The notes beneath the pieces are model-generated. The model worked only from the letters and a program-made list of their open reading frames with translations, did not search any database and was not told where the DNA came from. A stretch of 64,000 nt of DNA from Flavobacteriia bacterium (GTDB lineage Bacteria > Bacteroidota > Bacteroidia > Flavobacteriales_D > Crocinitomicaceae), in contig CANFUT010000016.1 in the NCBI GenBank assembly GCA_947450325.1, positions 32,529-96,528 of the forward strand, given 5' to 3'. Shown here piece after piece: positions 36,601 to 42,425 of this stretch (position 1 is its first letter; each line of letters opens with the position of its first letter). Position numbers and translations under genes: made by a program.

Positions 36601-39600
36601 TGCTGCTAATTCATGGGCATTTACACAACCATTTAACTTGGTTGCGGGTGTAACATATACTGTAAGCTCTTGGTATAAAACTTATGCAAGTGCTACTTGG
36701 ACAGAATCTTTCAAAGTAACTGTCGGAAATGCACAAACTGTCGCTGCACAAACTACAGTAATATCTACTTTAACTAACGTTTCCACACCGACCGGTGCAT
36801 ATGTTCAACAAACCGGCACTTTTACTCCAACTACATCAGGGGTATATTATTTTGCTTGGAATTGTTTTTCAGCAGCGAGTCAATGGATGTTAAATATTGA
36901 TGATATTTCGATTACTGGTTCTTATAATCCAGCTCTTACCTACGCTTGGACATCGTCACCAGCAGGTTATACTTCAGCAACTCAAAATCCAACAGGTGTT
37001 GCACCAACAGTTAATACAACTTATACAGTTGAGGCTACTAATAGTTTTGGATGTAAGGCTTCAAATTCAACTTCACAAGTAGTTGTTAATCCAGTGCCAA
37101 CTGCTGTAACATTTACTCCAAGTACTCAGAATTGTATTGGTATTCCAACTGCGTCTGTTGCTGATGCGAATGGTTACAATACTCCAACTTTTAAGTGGTA
37201 TACTGTTGCTACGGGAGGAGTTGCTGCTCAATCATCAACTTCAACCACTTATACAAGTTCAATTTCAACAACAACCATTTTCTATGTTTCGGTTGTGAAT
37301 CCAGTTTCTGGTTGTGAGAGTCCAAGAGTTGCAGTAACAGCAACCGTTGTTCCGGCTCCAACATTTACATTAAGCTCAGGGGCTGCTACAATTTGTAACG
37401 GTACTCCAACCGCAACCGCAATAACTATTACTGCAGGTGCATCCTCTTATGATACATATACTTGGTCACCTTCAAGTACTGGAATTACTGGTAATGCGAC
37501 AACAGGTTGGATATTTAATCCTGCATCAACTACAACATATACGTTGAATGTTTCTCAAACTGCAGGAACATGTACAAATTCTGCACCTGTTTCAATTACC
37601 GTGAAGCCTTTACCGGCTGCTGTTGTATTAACAGCTTCAAATGCAACTCCTTGTCAAAATGATGTCGTAACATTGAACGCTTCTTCTTCAACGACAGGTT
37701 CGGCTATAGTTGGTACATCAACTGGCCCAGGAGCAGCAGCAAATACACCTTACAGACAAGCTGTTAATGCTGGAAATCAATCGAGAGTACAATATTTAAT
37801 TACAAAAGCGGAGCTAAATGCTGCAGGTATTAATGAGGCTGCTAACTTAAACTCTTTAGGATTTAACGTTTCAACAGCAGGAACAGGTACCATGCCCACT
37901 TATACTATTAGTATGGTAAACACTTCATTGACTGCATTGACTGCAACTTATCAAACACCTTCATTTACAACAGTGTATAATGCTACTAACATCACACCTG
38001 TTGCAGGAATAAATACTCATTCGTTTAGTACTCCTTTTGCATGGGATGGGACTTCTAATATTTTAGTGAATATTTGTCATGGTGGAGCTGCTGGAACAGC
38101 TTCTGCAGTCGATTCTTATACTCCTGCTGCTTTGATGACTACTAACGGTAGTGGAAATAATCAATGTAATCTTACAACTGGTGGTGCGACTAATGCTAAA
38201 AAGCCAGTGATGTATTTTGGTTACACAATTGTTAATCCAATCGCATGGACATCTACCGGAACTGCGGATATCTTTACTAATAGTCCCGCTACAACTCCTT
38301 ACACAACAGGTGCCAACATGGGTACAGTTTATATTAAAACTCCAATAACGGCTACTTATACTGCAACCGCGACTGGTAGTAATGGTTGTCCAAATCCTAC
38401 TCCTCAAATAATAACAATTCAAAATGCAACAAATGCTACTGTTGCTACTACAGTTGGTTCACCACTTTCAGTAGGTGATTATTTGTGGAATGGTAAAGTA
38501 TCTGCAAACTGGGAAACTGTAGCAAATTGGTATTCTTATGATGGAACCGGTTTTATGATTCCAACTTTAAGTCCAGATGCAACTAATAGAGTGTTCGTTT
38601 TAACAAATACTGGAGCAGGTTCAAATTGTATCAGCTCTTTAAATCCTGCTACAGTGAATGTAATAGTTGGCAGTGGCTTGGCTAAAGATGTTTTCATTGG
38701 TTCAGGTGCTACCATGTTAATCGATCCAACTAAAACTTTATCAGTAAGTGGAAATTGGACAAATAATGGAACATTTAGTCCTGCCGCAGACGCTACAGTA
38801 AAATTCAATGGAACTGGGGCACAAGTAATCACTGGTTCAAATACAACAACTTTTACAAATTTAGAAGTAAATAAAACTGCTGGGGTATTGACATTGAACA
38901 AAGCAGCAAATGTGTCAGGTCTATTTACAATGACGGCAGGTGATATTTCAACTACTTCATCTAACTTGTTGACAGTTGGTTTATCCGCTGCAACTCCTGG
39001 TTCTTTAGCTTGGACGAGTGGATCTATACAAGGACCAATTAAGAGATATTTCTCTGGAACAGCGAATGCATCTCAAGCATCTGGTATCTTCCCAGTCGGA
39101 TTGACTGGAGTCAACCGATATGCACAAGTCAATTACACAGCAGGTTTAACTACAGGTGGTTCTATTACAGCAGAATACAAAAGTGGAGCATGTCCTATTT
39201 TGTATGCAGGTTTACCTAATACAGTTAATGGACAAATGATTCAAAATTATGAAAATGAGGGTTATTGGGAAATCACACCGAATGGAGGTGATTTGAATAC
39301 AGCAACTTATTCAATTATTTTGAGAGGAAACACAATGAGTACAGTTACTTCGTCTACTGAAATGCTTAAATTGAGAATTATTAAGTCTACAAGTCACACA
39401 TCTTGGGAAATGTCTGGAATAGGAAGTAATTCAGGTACTACAGGCGGAGTTACTGATTTCACGATTGCTAATACTGGTATGACTGGATTCAGCTGGTTCA
39501 ACATCGGTTCAGGAAATGCAAATCCTTTGCCTGTGACCTTGGTGAATTTTGCTGCTAATTGCAATGATAAAGCGCAAGTAAATGTGAAATGGACAACTGC

Positions 39601-40084
39601 AAGTGAGCAAAATTCAGAAAGTTTCATAGTTGAAAGAAGTAGAGATTTGGTTCAGTGGGAATTGTTAGCAACTATCCCTGCTGCTGGAAATTCAAATTAC
39701 AACATTGATTACTCAACTTTTGACGTTGATCCACTTAGTGATGTATCTTATTACCGATTGGTGCAGATTGATAACAACGGTATTGAAACGTTATATGAGC
39801 CAATCAGTGTTTCATGTTCAGATACAGAAAACAGCATGATTGTTTTCCCAAATCCAACGAAAGGAAACTTCACAGTTGAGATTTCAAGTGATGAAAACAT
39901 CAGCAATGCTCAAATCCAAATCACTGATTTGACTGGAAAAGTGATTAATGAAAGATCAGCAAATATTTTGGAAGGTAAATCACAATTCACATTCGAAGGA
40001 TTAGATCTTCAGTTAGGTACTTACATCATCAATCTAAATACAGGTAATGGTAAGATTAATCCTGTGAGAGTTGTTGTAAATTAA
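24665..40084 (+). CDS. Giant modular secreted protein 2: beta-helix, FN3 and Ig-like domains, T9SS type A sorting domain
   Basis: About 5139 residues in one frame. The start at 24665 gives MKKQYNMNMQNF and a signal peptide ending NVLAQ; in-frame TTG 24617 and ATG 24623 overlap or precede the likely promoter. By nucleotide position: an N-terminal beta-rich region (24780-25555); a parallel beta-helix (about 25560-28515) ending in a DIGADE motif; an FN3 domain (28530-28800); a choice-of-anchor-like domain (28805-29130); and then Ig-like repeats to 38450. At least seven of these repeats are interrupted by inserted modules (about 29780, 31155, 33225, 34125, 35596, 36440 and 37700). The shared C-terminal cassette (38461-40084) ends in a type A sorting domain (VFPNPTKGNF ... 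LGTYIINL). Predicted to be a T9SS-exported surface or released adhesin. No enzyme motif was recognised. Confidence 0.9.
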   Translation: MKKQYNMNMQNFNFLLKSKILVGFLLFIGLSTNVLAQPTVLYTGLSSTTPAASNSRFALNTVGAFKQIRFQANQTAAVSTLGWAFHSGTTGSPNYSPSWRPGSGGNTMSVNTFIPTSFANGAVYSASGTGTDGLLPAITNGNYYTFNVANNATASNVMSLLETNFNPTVLSTVSFTTPANTNNGSQVTVTAATAPAVGEYVYVRYSFDSYVTSTLVQVSFSGTTGTAFIPCRGSAGSVSFYVYSSNKTAAQINTDVTGNGQTAHDMATLNLNNNAGANFSYTQGTGSAFAGVYNVPSSCYATIASFVTALNAATITGPVTCVVADGYSETAPTGGYSITANGTSANTIIFQRSNSGGAKPIITAPLWTAGGTTDGIFKIIGGDYITIDGFTIQENASNTVTAVGATNTMTEMAIGLFLTTATNGAQNNTIKNNTITLNSIYANSVAIFSSSASSSTNTALAASATTGTNSSNKIYGNTISNVAYGVYVISPANTATIIENGWDIGGSSASTGNTITFGSVTTSTLVFTSFSAVLPAAITFRNANTGQNVSYNTITSNSLAYAQTSGLGGIVHTFGTAPTGITHTNTISNNTITLTNTSTTAITGIDFGAGLATGTIVGSSNNLTLNQTATAANAAAIIGIKANYASATNTCSSNTIVFNQSNTTGALSSATTGITLAGAGTTLTASSNTVTFNQTGSGTATITGAIIGIDYSAAATTINSLSNTVVLNQTTAVASGISNAFTGLKATTASTTVNIGGVGTGNTVTVKQAFTGSGTYGAGAITYIDLGTATHATANVLANTLNTTGSTVRSTGALIGVLCNGTVSALYNIKSNTATIDRVAASGSIVFTSQSGTPSNVADTVSSNTITFTNLAGTTTATGISQLGGPSTPTGLNKNINNNTINISGTNTGTTLGITLNYTATSNVKNNGITISCVAPTVTGINTATSASAVTLSGNTLSVTTSTTSLTTLTGINILGGGAHSVTNNTFTTIAATGILATGGTTNGIAIAGGTAANVFGNHVTNISVGAATSSGSPTINGIIVSAGTSVNIYRNKIQGISSLCAGATTVANGILVSGGTTNNIYNNLIGNLTSSASANADGIRGIAFTSTTASSTQNVYYNTIYLNGTSSGATFGGSGVFHTISATATTSALDLRNNIIINAITPNGAALAVAYRRSTSALTNYSATSDKNDFFGTSGLFTDGTNTYTTLASFKTAMSTRDQASQNVNPTFLSTVGSNVNYLHIDGTFNALGIEASAGVIATYTTDYDGQTRDASLPDIGADEFVATVQCATPTSPTNSATGVLQTTSLTWTAVTNATSYDVYFGTYAAATNIVNGTNQTATTYTPASSLSASTTYYWKIVPKNSVSTATGCTIWSFTTSAANPTLSVVTSPAAFGNQCQNVASSANSFTISGVNLTGTFVTITAPSGFTVSEDNITFASSINVNHSSGSLTNKTIYVKFTPTTATAYSANVVINGGGLSANVNALVTGTGLPASTPTVSISASPSTTFCAGTNVTFTAVGANLNSTSVTNYQWFVDGSSVQSSASATYASTGFTNAQTVYCIITTSAGCVTSTSATSATSTLTVNATPVVTISSSINSYCGTTPLALTGNGATTYTWSPITDLYTDAAGTVAYVALANASVVYSKAQSTLNYTATGTTSGCSSTGSKSIAKGAPVTLGTVTAAQPSACAGGTVQLNGSATVSSSASSYAFAATSGTYNSITGGTVISDGSVTTLDSYVSGSITIPAFVFAGVTYTTAWMASNGSLNLGGAAPSTTAYNVISTTTGSGISLAVFNADLYVVSSATSSEMRWQQIGNEVVFQWKNFRRYLETESFSFQARLNTVTGVITYVYGGAPTFGSGTSYQPIVGIRTSATDFKNVQIGSGAATWAAPNIGAANTDVCRFTTTAPSKVFVDGQTYSFTPPSLTYLWTKTNVSNLLSSTTITNPVATVNATDTYTFTATGSDGCFAAGNATINLGGGAPTVTALSSVPSICVGGSATLSNTITGGCSPFTYSWSDGSTVVSSASSFSATPTSTKTYTLTVTDNNGSIVASAVTVTVNSLPTVTVNSGAFCTGGTAVALTASGASTYSWSPATDLSATAGASVNASPTVTRTYTVTGTDGNGCISTANSVVTSNQTPTTISVAQSPAAVCSGSVASLSATGAQVGLSAYMAPVSPTTQGGSISSVAYAIGTYYQIFDVLQATTLVSIDVFPTATVGTVGTISIANSAGTILTSANYTVTNSSGTVAHTVVLNYPLAVGTAYRIGQGGTAISLNRNTTNQTYPVSNSYISITGNNFSAAYWYYIYNWNYSSVTQNSIVWSPTTNLYTDLAATTAYTGGNASTVYALNTAATTYTASSTNGSCVSSAPITTVINPLPTITVGTSTAVCAGGTSSSLSFSATSGSPNQYTIDFNAAANTAGFVDVTSFTAFTTSPIALVIPAGAAAGTYNGTITVKNSNTGCVSTTYPFTVTIYAPVVITTPPNNSVSLEGTNATFSVVATGSGLTYQWQLNTGSGFANISGANSTSYTELAVTAAMSGYQYQCIVSGTSPCSPVTSSIATLTISTTSITIQPANTTICSNESAIFTIATSGTLPTYQWQLSTNGGSTWADISGETGTTLTLTGLTSSSSTYQYRCSLNSGAIYSDPATLTVNNIVTITSPLSTNTTACANAANIPLTVSATGTGLTYQWKVNTGSGFANVASGGTSASYTVTPISAALDLAQYQVVVSGLGTCVSQSSTTTLKITGVTVTSSITSNACLPDAFTLTVTPTTSAPTMTYSWLSTAGSGASTAVTGSPASITPTSAGSYTYTLTATGGGCTLTSTKAVTVSAKPDITTYTASPATVCSGGSVAVAATSISSAAGTATIGTGAVTGTSYDAVFYHFYGGNKTQHVVLASELLAAGVVAGNITSLRVNVPTGGGAYGGFAISIASTSNANMSAGINNTASFSTVFTSASYTTLTGNNTFTFSAPYNWDGVSNIIVQFCWSNNNTGGTSNYTTIVTTSYVSTAYYRADSQTSAAICGGTTATGTTSNRPLFIFGGQVGSNLTSTLNWSWNTSPAITAATGSTTETNLTGTDITKVYTVTATNPTTGCFATANTTSVTIKAVPAAPTAAPTSVTQCGSQIPTLTFTGNNSQTTPFFNWYDASTAGNIVNQTGSMQNYFTNNFASTVAPGTISGNASLSTGVLNLTPNLTTQAGAYLIPASGVSLNQLNVNFQLITGASGLADGLSYSFGDDVSATDTRNSEYGSGSKLIVSFDEYGTTPTAAGIRVFYAPSTTLATANSPGETVGSNGILAYSSNVSWVNTSPTVNITINQAGQLTLIVGGTTIFTNVQLPAGFLSADKATWSHLFRARSGGVAGLHSIDNLTVNQATVYNPGNTYPSVVSSNVTYYVSETVGSCESARTPISITVTPSPTFTLSASTGANCGGAPSATPITITAGASDFDTYTWAPNPSTVSGNATTGWVFSPTVSTVYTLTATQSAGTCGASATVSITTTPASVGGTATASTSQICNSGTSVLTLTGNTGSIQWQSSPDNTVWTNVATGGTSATYTTPTLTSTTYFRANVTSSSCASAQSNVLTITVNNPSVLTTTPSTICGTGPAILAATGSAGSTLNWYAAATGGSSLGTGPSFTTPSISSTTSYFVEATTGTTLSSIPGDGDWQHVTTTGGFQTSTSTGMTIVVSQTLTLASLDIYPSAAIGTAFSIVVRSGTSTGTILQTYSGSTTVQNSVTPTVAQTVPTNFTLAPGTYHISFPTTNPNTWRSGAVTHSFPWAIPGYISVNYDLTPSYQYYFYNLKVSTPCASSRTQVTATVNTAPAFALSSAAATICNGSSTTTPVTITTGASDYQTYTWSPATGVTGNNTAGWTFNPTTTTNYTLNVSQAAGTCINSAPVVLTVNPIPTSVSAVASASTICNGGTVDLTSSANGNDAVNLNYTEGFESGLPTGWLLTNASSGSNFTVSAPTYGSARTGSNVLQYYYNASAANSWAFTQPFNLVAGVTYTVSSWYKTYASATWTESFKVTVGNAQTVAAQTTVISTLTNVSTPTGAYVQQTGTFTPTTSGVYYFAWNCFSAASQWMLNIDDISITGSYNPALTYAWTSSPAGYTSATQNPTGVAPTVNTTYTVEATNSFGCKASNSTSQVVVNPVPTAVTFTPSTQNCIGIPTASVADANGYNTPTFKWYTVATGGVAAQSSTSTTYTSSISTTTIFYVSVVNPVSGCESPRVAVTATVVPAPTFTLSSGAATICNGTPTATAITITAGASSYDTYTWSPSSTGITGNATTGWIFNPASTTTYTLNVSQTAGTCTNSAPVSITVKPLPAAVVLTASNATPCQNDVVTLNASSSTTGSAIVGTSTGPGAAANTPYRQAVNAGNQSRVQYLITKAELNAAGINEAANLNSLGFNVSTAGTGTMPTYTISMVNTSLTALTATYQTPSFTTVYNATNITPVAGINTHSFSTPFAWDGTSNILVNICHGGAAGTASAVDSYTPAALMTTNGSGNNQCNLTTGGATNAKKPVMYFGYTIVNPIAWTSTGTADIFTNSPATTPYTTGANMGTVYIKTPITATYTATATGSNGCPNPTPQIITIQNATNATVATTVGSPLSVGDYLWNGKVSANWETVANWYSYDGTGFMIPTLSPDATNRVFVLTNTGAGSNCISSLNPATVNVIVGSGLAKDVFIGSGATMLIDPTKTLSVSGNWTNNGTFSPAADATVKFNGTGAQVITGSNTTTFTNLEVNKTAGVLTLNKAANVSGLFTMTAGDISTTSSNLLTVGLSAATPGSLAWTSGSIQGPIKRYFSGTANASQASGIFPVGLTGVNRYAQVNYTAGLTTGGSITAEYKSGACPILYAGLPNTVNGQMIQNYENEGYWEITPNGGDLNTATYSIILRGNTMSTVTSSTEMLKLRIIKSTSHTSWEMSGIGSNSGTTGGVTDFTIANTGMTGFSWFNIGSGNANPLPVTLVNFAANCNDKAQVNVKWTTASEQNSESFIVERSRDLVQWELLATIPAAGNSNYNIDYSTFDVDPLSDVSYYRLVQIDNNGIETLYEPISVSCSDTENSMIVFPNPTKGNFTVEISSDENISNAQIQITDLTGKVINERSANILEGKSQFTFEGLDLQLGTYIINLNTGNGKINPVRVVVN
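25560..28515 (+). repeat. Parallel beta-helix region of giant protein 2
   Basis: About 980 residues with recurrent short units of the NxIxxNTI type (IKNNTITLNS, IYGNTISNVA, ISNNTITLTN, VYYNTIYLNG), typical of right-handed parallel beta-helices (PbH1). It closes with DYDGQTRDASLPDIGADEF, a common end of beta-helix domains in secreted Bacteroidota proteins. Many such helices bind or cleave polysaccharide, but I see no catalytic residues I can assign. Confidence 0.8.
38461..40084 (+). repeat. C-terminal cassette of giant protein 2, shared with giant protein 1
   Basis: About 540 residues aligning to 21784-23408. By eye most of the last 400 positions are identical or conservative. The order is the same: GDYLWNG start, [18 protein letters not shown], the long identical block around [20 protein letters not shown], the LPVTL domain and the sorting domain. 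Confidence 0.9.
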
Positions 40085-40103
40085 TACAAGTTTTATTACT
40101 AAG

Positions 40104-40138
40104 AAAAATCCCATTCATTTTTGAGTGGGATTTTTTTT
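40104..40138 (+). terminator. Rho-independent terminator of giant protein 2
   Basis: AAAAATCCCATTC (40104-40116), a six-base loop, and GAGTGGGATTTTTTTT from 40123. The stem is about 13 bp with one G-T pair and is followed by a T-run. The right arm is identical to that of the giant protein 1 terminator. Confidence 0.9.
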
Positions 40139-40160
40139 GCATAATATTTTTAATTGTTTC

Positions 40161-40206
40161 AAATTTCTTGTTGGGACGCAATGCATTGCGTCCCAACAAG
40201 AAATTT
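40161..40206. repeat. 46-bp perfect palindrome
   Basis: A spacer-free perfect palindrome centred between 40183 and 40184. The inner half-site is GTTGGGACGCAATG and the outer arms are AAATTTCTT. The core GACGCAATGCATTGCGTC differs at one symmetric position from the 28-bp palindromes at 23566 and 23792. Degenerate, roughly 20-bp direct repeats of the type AATTTTGTCCCCCACAG follow to 40268 and look like eroded half-palindromes. Confidence 0.95.
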
Positions 40207-40315
40207 TCCCCCACAAGCAATTTCCCCCACTAGAATTTTGTCTCCAAGTAATTTTGTCCCCCACAGAAAACTAATATTTAAAAAATCTAAAAGATTTTGT
40301 GGCGGAGCTTTTTTA

Positions 40316-40521
40316 GCCACAGATGCACGGATTTTTGGCGATAGCCAAGATACTTTTAGGTTTGAAATATGGAAGAAATCCGCAGCACAACCCCTTGGTG
40401 CCGGTTGGCACCAAATATGGGTAAAAGCATCCTTTACAAGAGACATTGTGCCGGTCGGTACCAAACTAGTTCTCCAATCGCTCTCAAAAACCAAATCGTT
40501 TTCAATTTGTGCATACGTAGC
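40316..40521. repeat. Inverted-repeat-bounded unit 3 (MITE-like)
   Basis: Begins GCCACAGATGCACGGATT and ends with the near reverse complement AATTTGTGCATACGTAGC. It contains the hairpin TTGGTGCCGGTTGGCACCAA followed by ATATGGGTA and a second, less perfect one (TTGTGCCGGTCGGTACCAA). Open frames through it on both strands are not genes. Confidence 0.85.
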
Positions 40522-40620
40522 AAAAAAAAGTTTCAAAGCAACAAAAGTAATCTAGTCTGATAGTTGCGAAGCAGCGGTTTTAATGTCTTTCGTCTAATAG
40601 TACATCTGGTCTTTTTTTTA

Positions 40621-40858
40621 GCCACAGATGCACGGATTTTTGGCGATAGCCAAGATACTTTTAGGTTGGAAATGTGGAAGAAATCCGCAGCACAACCCTT
40701 GGTGCCGGTTGGCACCAAATATGGGTAAAAGCACCCTCCACACAAGAAATGGTGCCGGCAGGTACCAAACCAATTCTCCACCGACGAAGTCAGCGCGAAG
40801 CACCGATGAAGTCAATCACACCCAAAATCCAATCCTTTTTAATCTGTGCATCCGTGGC
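40621..40858. repeat. Inverted-repeat-bounded unit 4 (MITE-like)
   Basis: Begins with the same 18 bases as unit 3 and ends AATCTGTGCATCCGTGGC. The first 110 bp or so match unit 3 almost exactly, including the GGTGCCGGTTGGCACC hairpin and ATATGGGTAAAAGCA. An extra segment near 40780-40820 carries CCGACGAAGTCAGCG. It is followed by GTTGCAAAGCAAC-type mini-hairpins. The rest of 40859-41033 holds nothing recognised. Confidence 0.85.
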
Positions 40859-41033
40859 AAAAAAAGTTGCAAAGCAACAAAAGTAATATAGTCTTAAAGT
40901 TGCGCAGCAACGGCTCCTAAAATCTTAATATCTTAAAGCGAAGCGGGTCTTTTTAAACATTTCAAATCTAATCGACATACAAAGTTCACTTTTATAAATT
41001 AACTTTACAACCTATAATTAATTCTATCGAAAG

Positions 41034-42425
41034 ATGATCAAACATACGAAATCATATCTTGCTGATAGTCACATCGCTTTTGTTTTAGGGAAAGAACTTC
41101 CTAAAGTTGAGGGCGTTTCTAAAATGGTGACTGAATTGGCAAAAAAATTCATCGATTCCAAAGATGATTCAGATTATTTAAAATTAGGGGAACAATTTAT
41201 TTTCTTTATTAGAGAAAATGAAAACCTTGAAAAGATGCGTGTTGCAGGACATGACATCAGAACAAAATTATCTAAATCAGCTAAGGAAATTTATTTGGTA
41301 GGTCAAGGGAAAACGTTACTAGCATTGGCTGAAGGTTTGTCATTGTCCAATTATCAATTCATAAAATATTTCAAAGACGCTGAAAAGAAAAAATTTGAGT
41401 TAACACAAATCTATGTTTTAGGTGAAGTGAAAGAAAAGAAAATCAATTTTTTAAATAACACTTTGAAAGCGGTTTTTTGGGCAAGAGACATGGTCAACGA
41501 ACCAGTTTCTTTCTTAACAGCAACCCAACTTTCTAAAGAAATTGAAATTTTGGGAATTGCAGCTGGATTTGACGTGAAAGTATTAGAGAAAGCTAAAATT
41601 GAAGCGCTGAAAATGGGCGGTTTGCTGGCTGTAAACAAAGGTTCAATTGATCCACCAACTTTTACGATTATTGAATACAAACCTAAAAAACCAATCAACC
41701 AGAAACCAATCGTTTTGGTTGGAAAAGGCGTGGTTTACGATACTGGAGGTTTGAGTTTGAAGCCAACGGCTAGCTCGATGGATTTGATGAAAAGCGACAT
41801 GGCTGGTGCTGCTTGTATGGCTGGAACAATTTATGCTGCTGCAATGAATCAATTGGATGTACATTTAATTGGTTTAATTCCAGCAACTGACAATCGCCCA
41901 GGCGGAAATGCTTATACTCCTGGTGATGTGATCACGATGTATGATGGCACAACTGTAGAAGTTTTAAATACGGATGCAGAAGGTAGAATGATATTGGCAG
42001 ATGCGTTGGCTTACTCCAATAAGTTGAATCCTGAATTGGTGATTGATGCAGCAACTTTAACTGGTGCAGCTGTGGTTGCCATTGGTACAAAAGCTTCTTG
42101 CTTAATGGGAAATGCTGATCAAAAAGTGATGAATGCCTTAATCGAATCTGGAATTGATGTGCATGAAAGATTGGTTCAATTGCCATTTTGGGATGAATAT
42201 TATGATGAAATGAAATCTTCAATCGCCGACTTAAAAAACATCGGGGGAAGATATGCTGGAATGATTACTGCGGGAAAATTCTTGGAACATTTCGTGAAAT
42301 CACCTTATGTTCATTTGGATATTGCAGGTCCTTCGTTTTTAGAAGCCGCACAAGATTACAAAGGCAAAGGAGGAACAGGTGTTGGAATCAGATTATTAAT
42401 GAATTACCTTCAAAACTATAAATAA
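41034..42425 (+). CDS. pepA: Leucyl aminopeptidase (M17 family)
   Basis: A 463-residue cytosolic M17 metallopeptidase that removes N-terminal residues from peptides using two metal ions. The C-terminal catalytic domain is complete: VGKGVVYDTGGLSLKP (catalytic lysine and metal-binding Asp, about residues 228-243), MKSDMAGAA with further metal ligands, and NTDAEGRMILADAL (about 312-325) with the Asp, Glu and catalytic Arg. The N-terminal part is the variable macro-like domain. The TAA stop overlaps the ATG of pdxA by one base (TAATG), so the two genes are translationally coupled. Confidence 0.95.
   Translation: MIKHTKSYLADSHIAFVLGKELPKVEGVSKMVTELAKKFIDSKDDSDYLKLGEQFIFFIRENENLEKMRVAGHDIRTKLSKSAKEIYLVGQGKTLLALAEGLSLSNYQFIKYFKDAEKKKFELTQIYVLGEVKEKKINFLNNTLKAVFWARDMVNEPVSFLTATQLSKEIEILGIAAGFDVKVLEKAKIEALKMGGLLAVNKGSIDPPTFTIIEYKPKKPINQKPIVLVGKGVVYDTGGLSLKPTASSMDLMKSDMAGAACMAGTIYAAAMNQLDVHLIGLIPATDNRPGGNAYTPGDVITMYDGTTVEVLNTDAEGRMILADALAYSNKLNPELVIDAATLTGAAVVAIGTKASCLMGNADQKVMNALIESGIDVHERLVQLPFWDEYYDEMKSSIADLKNIGGRYAGMITAGKFLEHFVKSPYVHLDIAGPSFLEAAQDYKGKGGTGVGIRLLMNYLQNYK

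Noticed and set aside
40154..40891. Overlapping open frames of 63-133 codons on both strands that share similar peptides
   Set aside because: They follow the duplicated palindrome and inverted-repeat units, and the shared peptide is only the repeat translated twice. There is no start context, and both strands are equally open.
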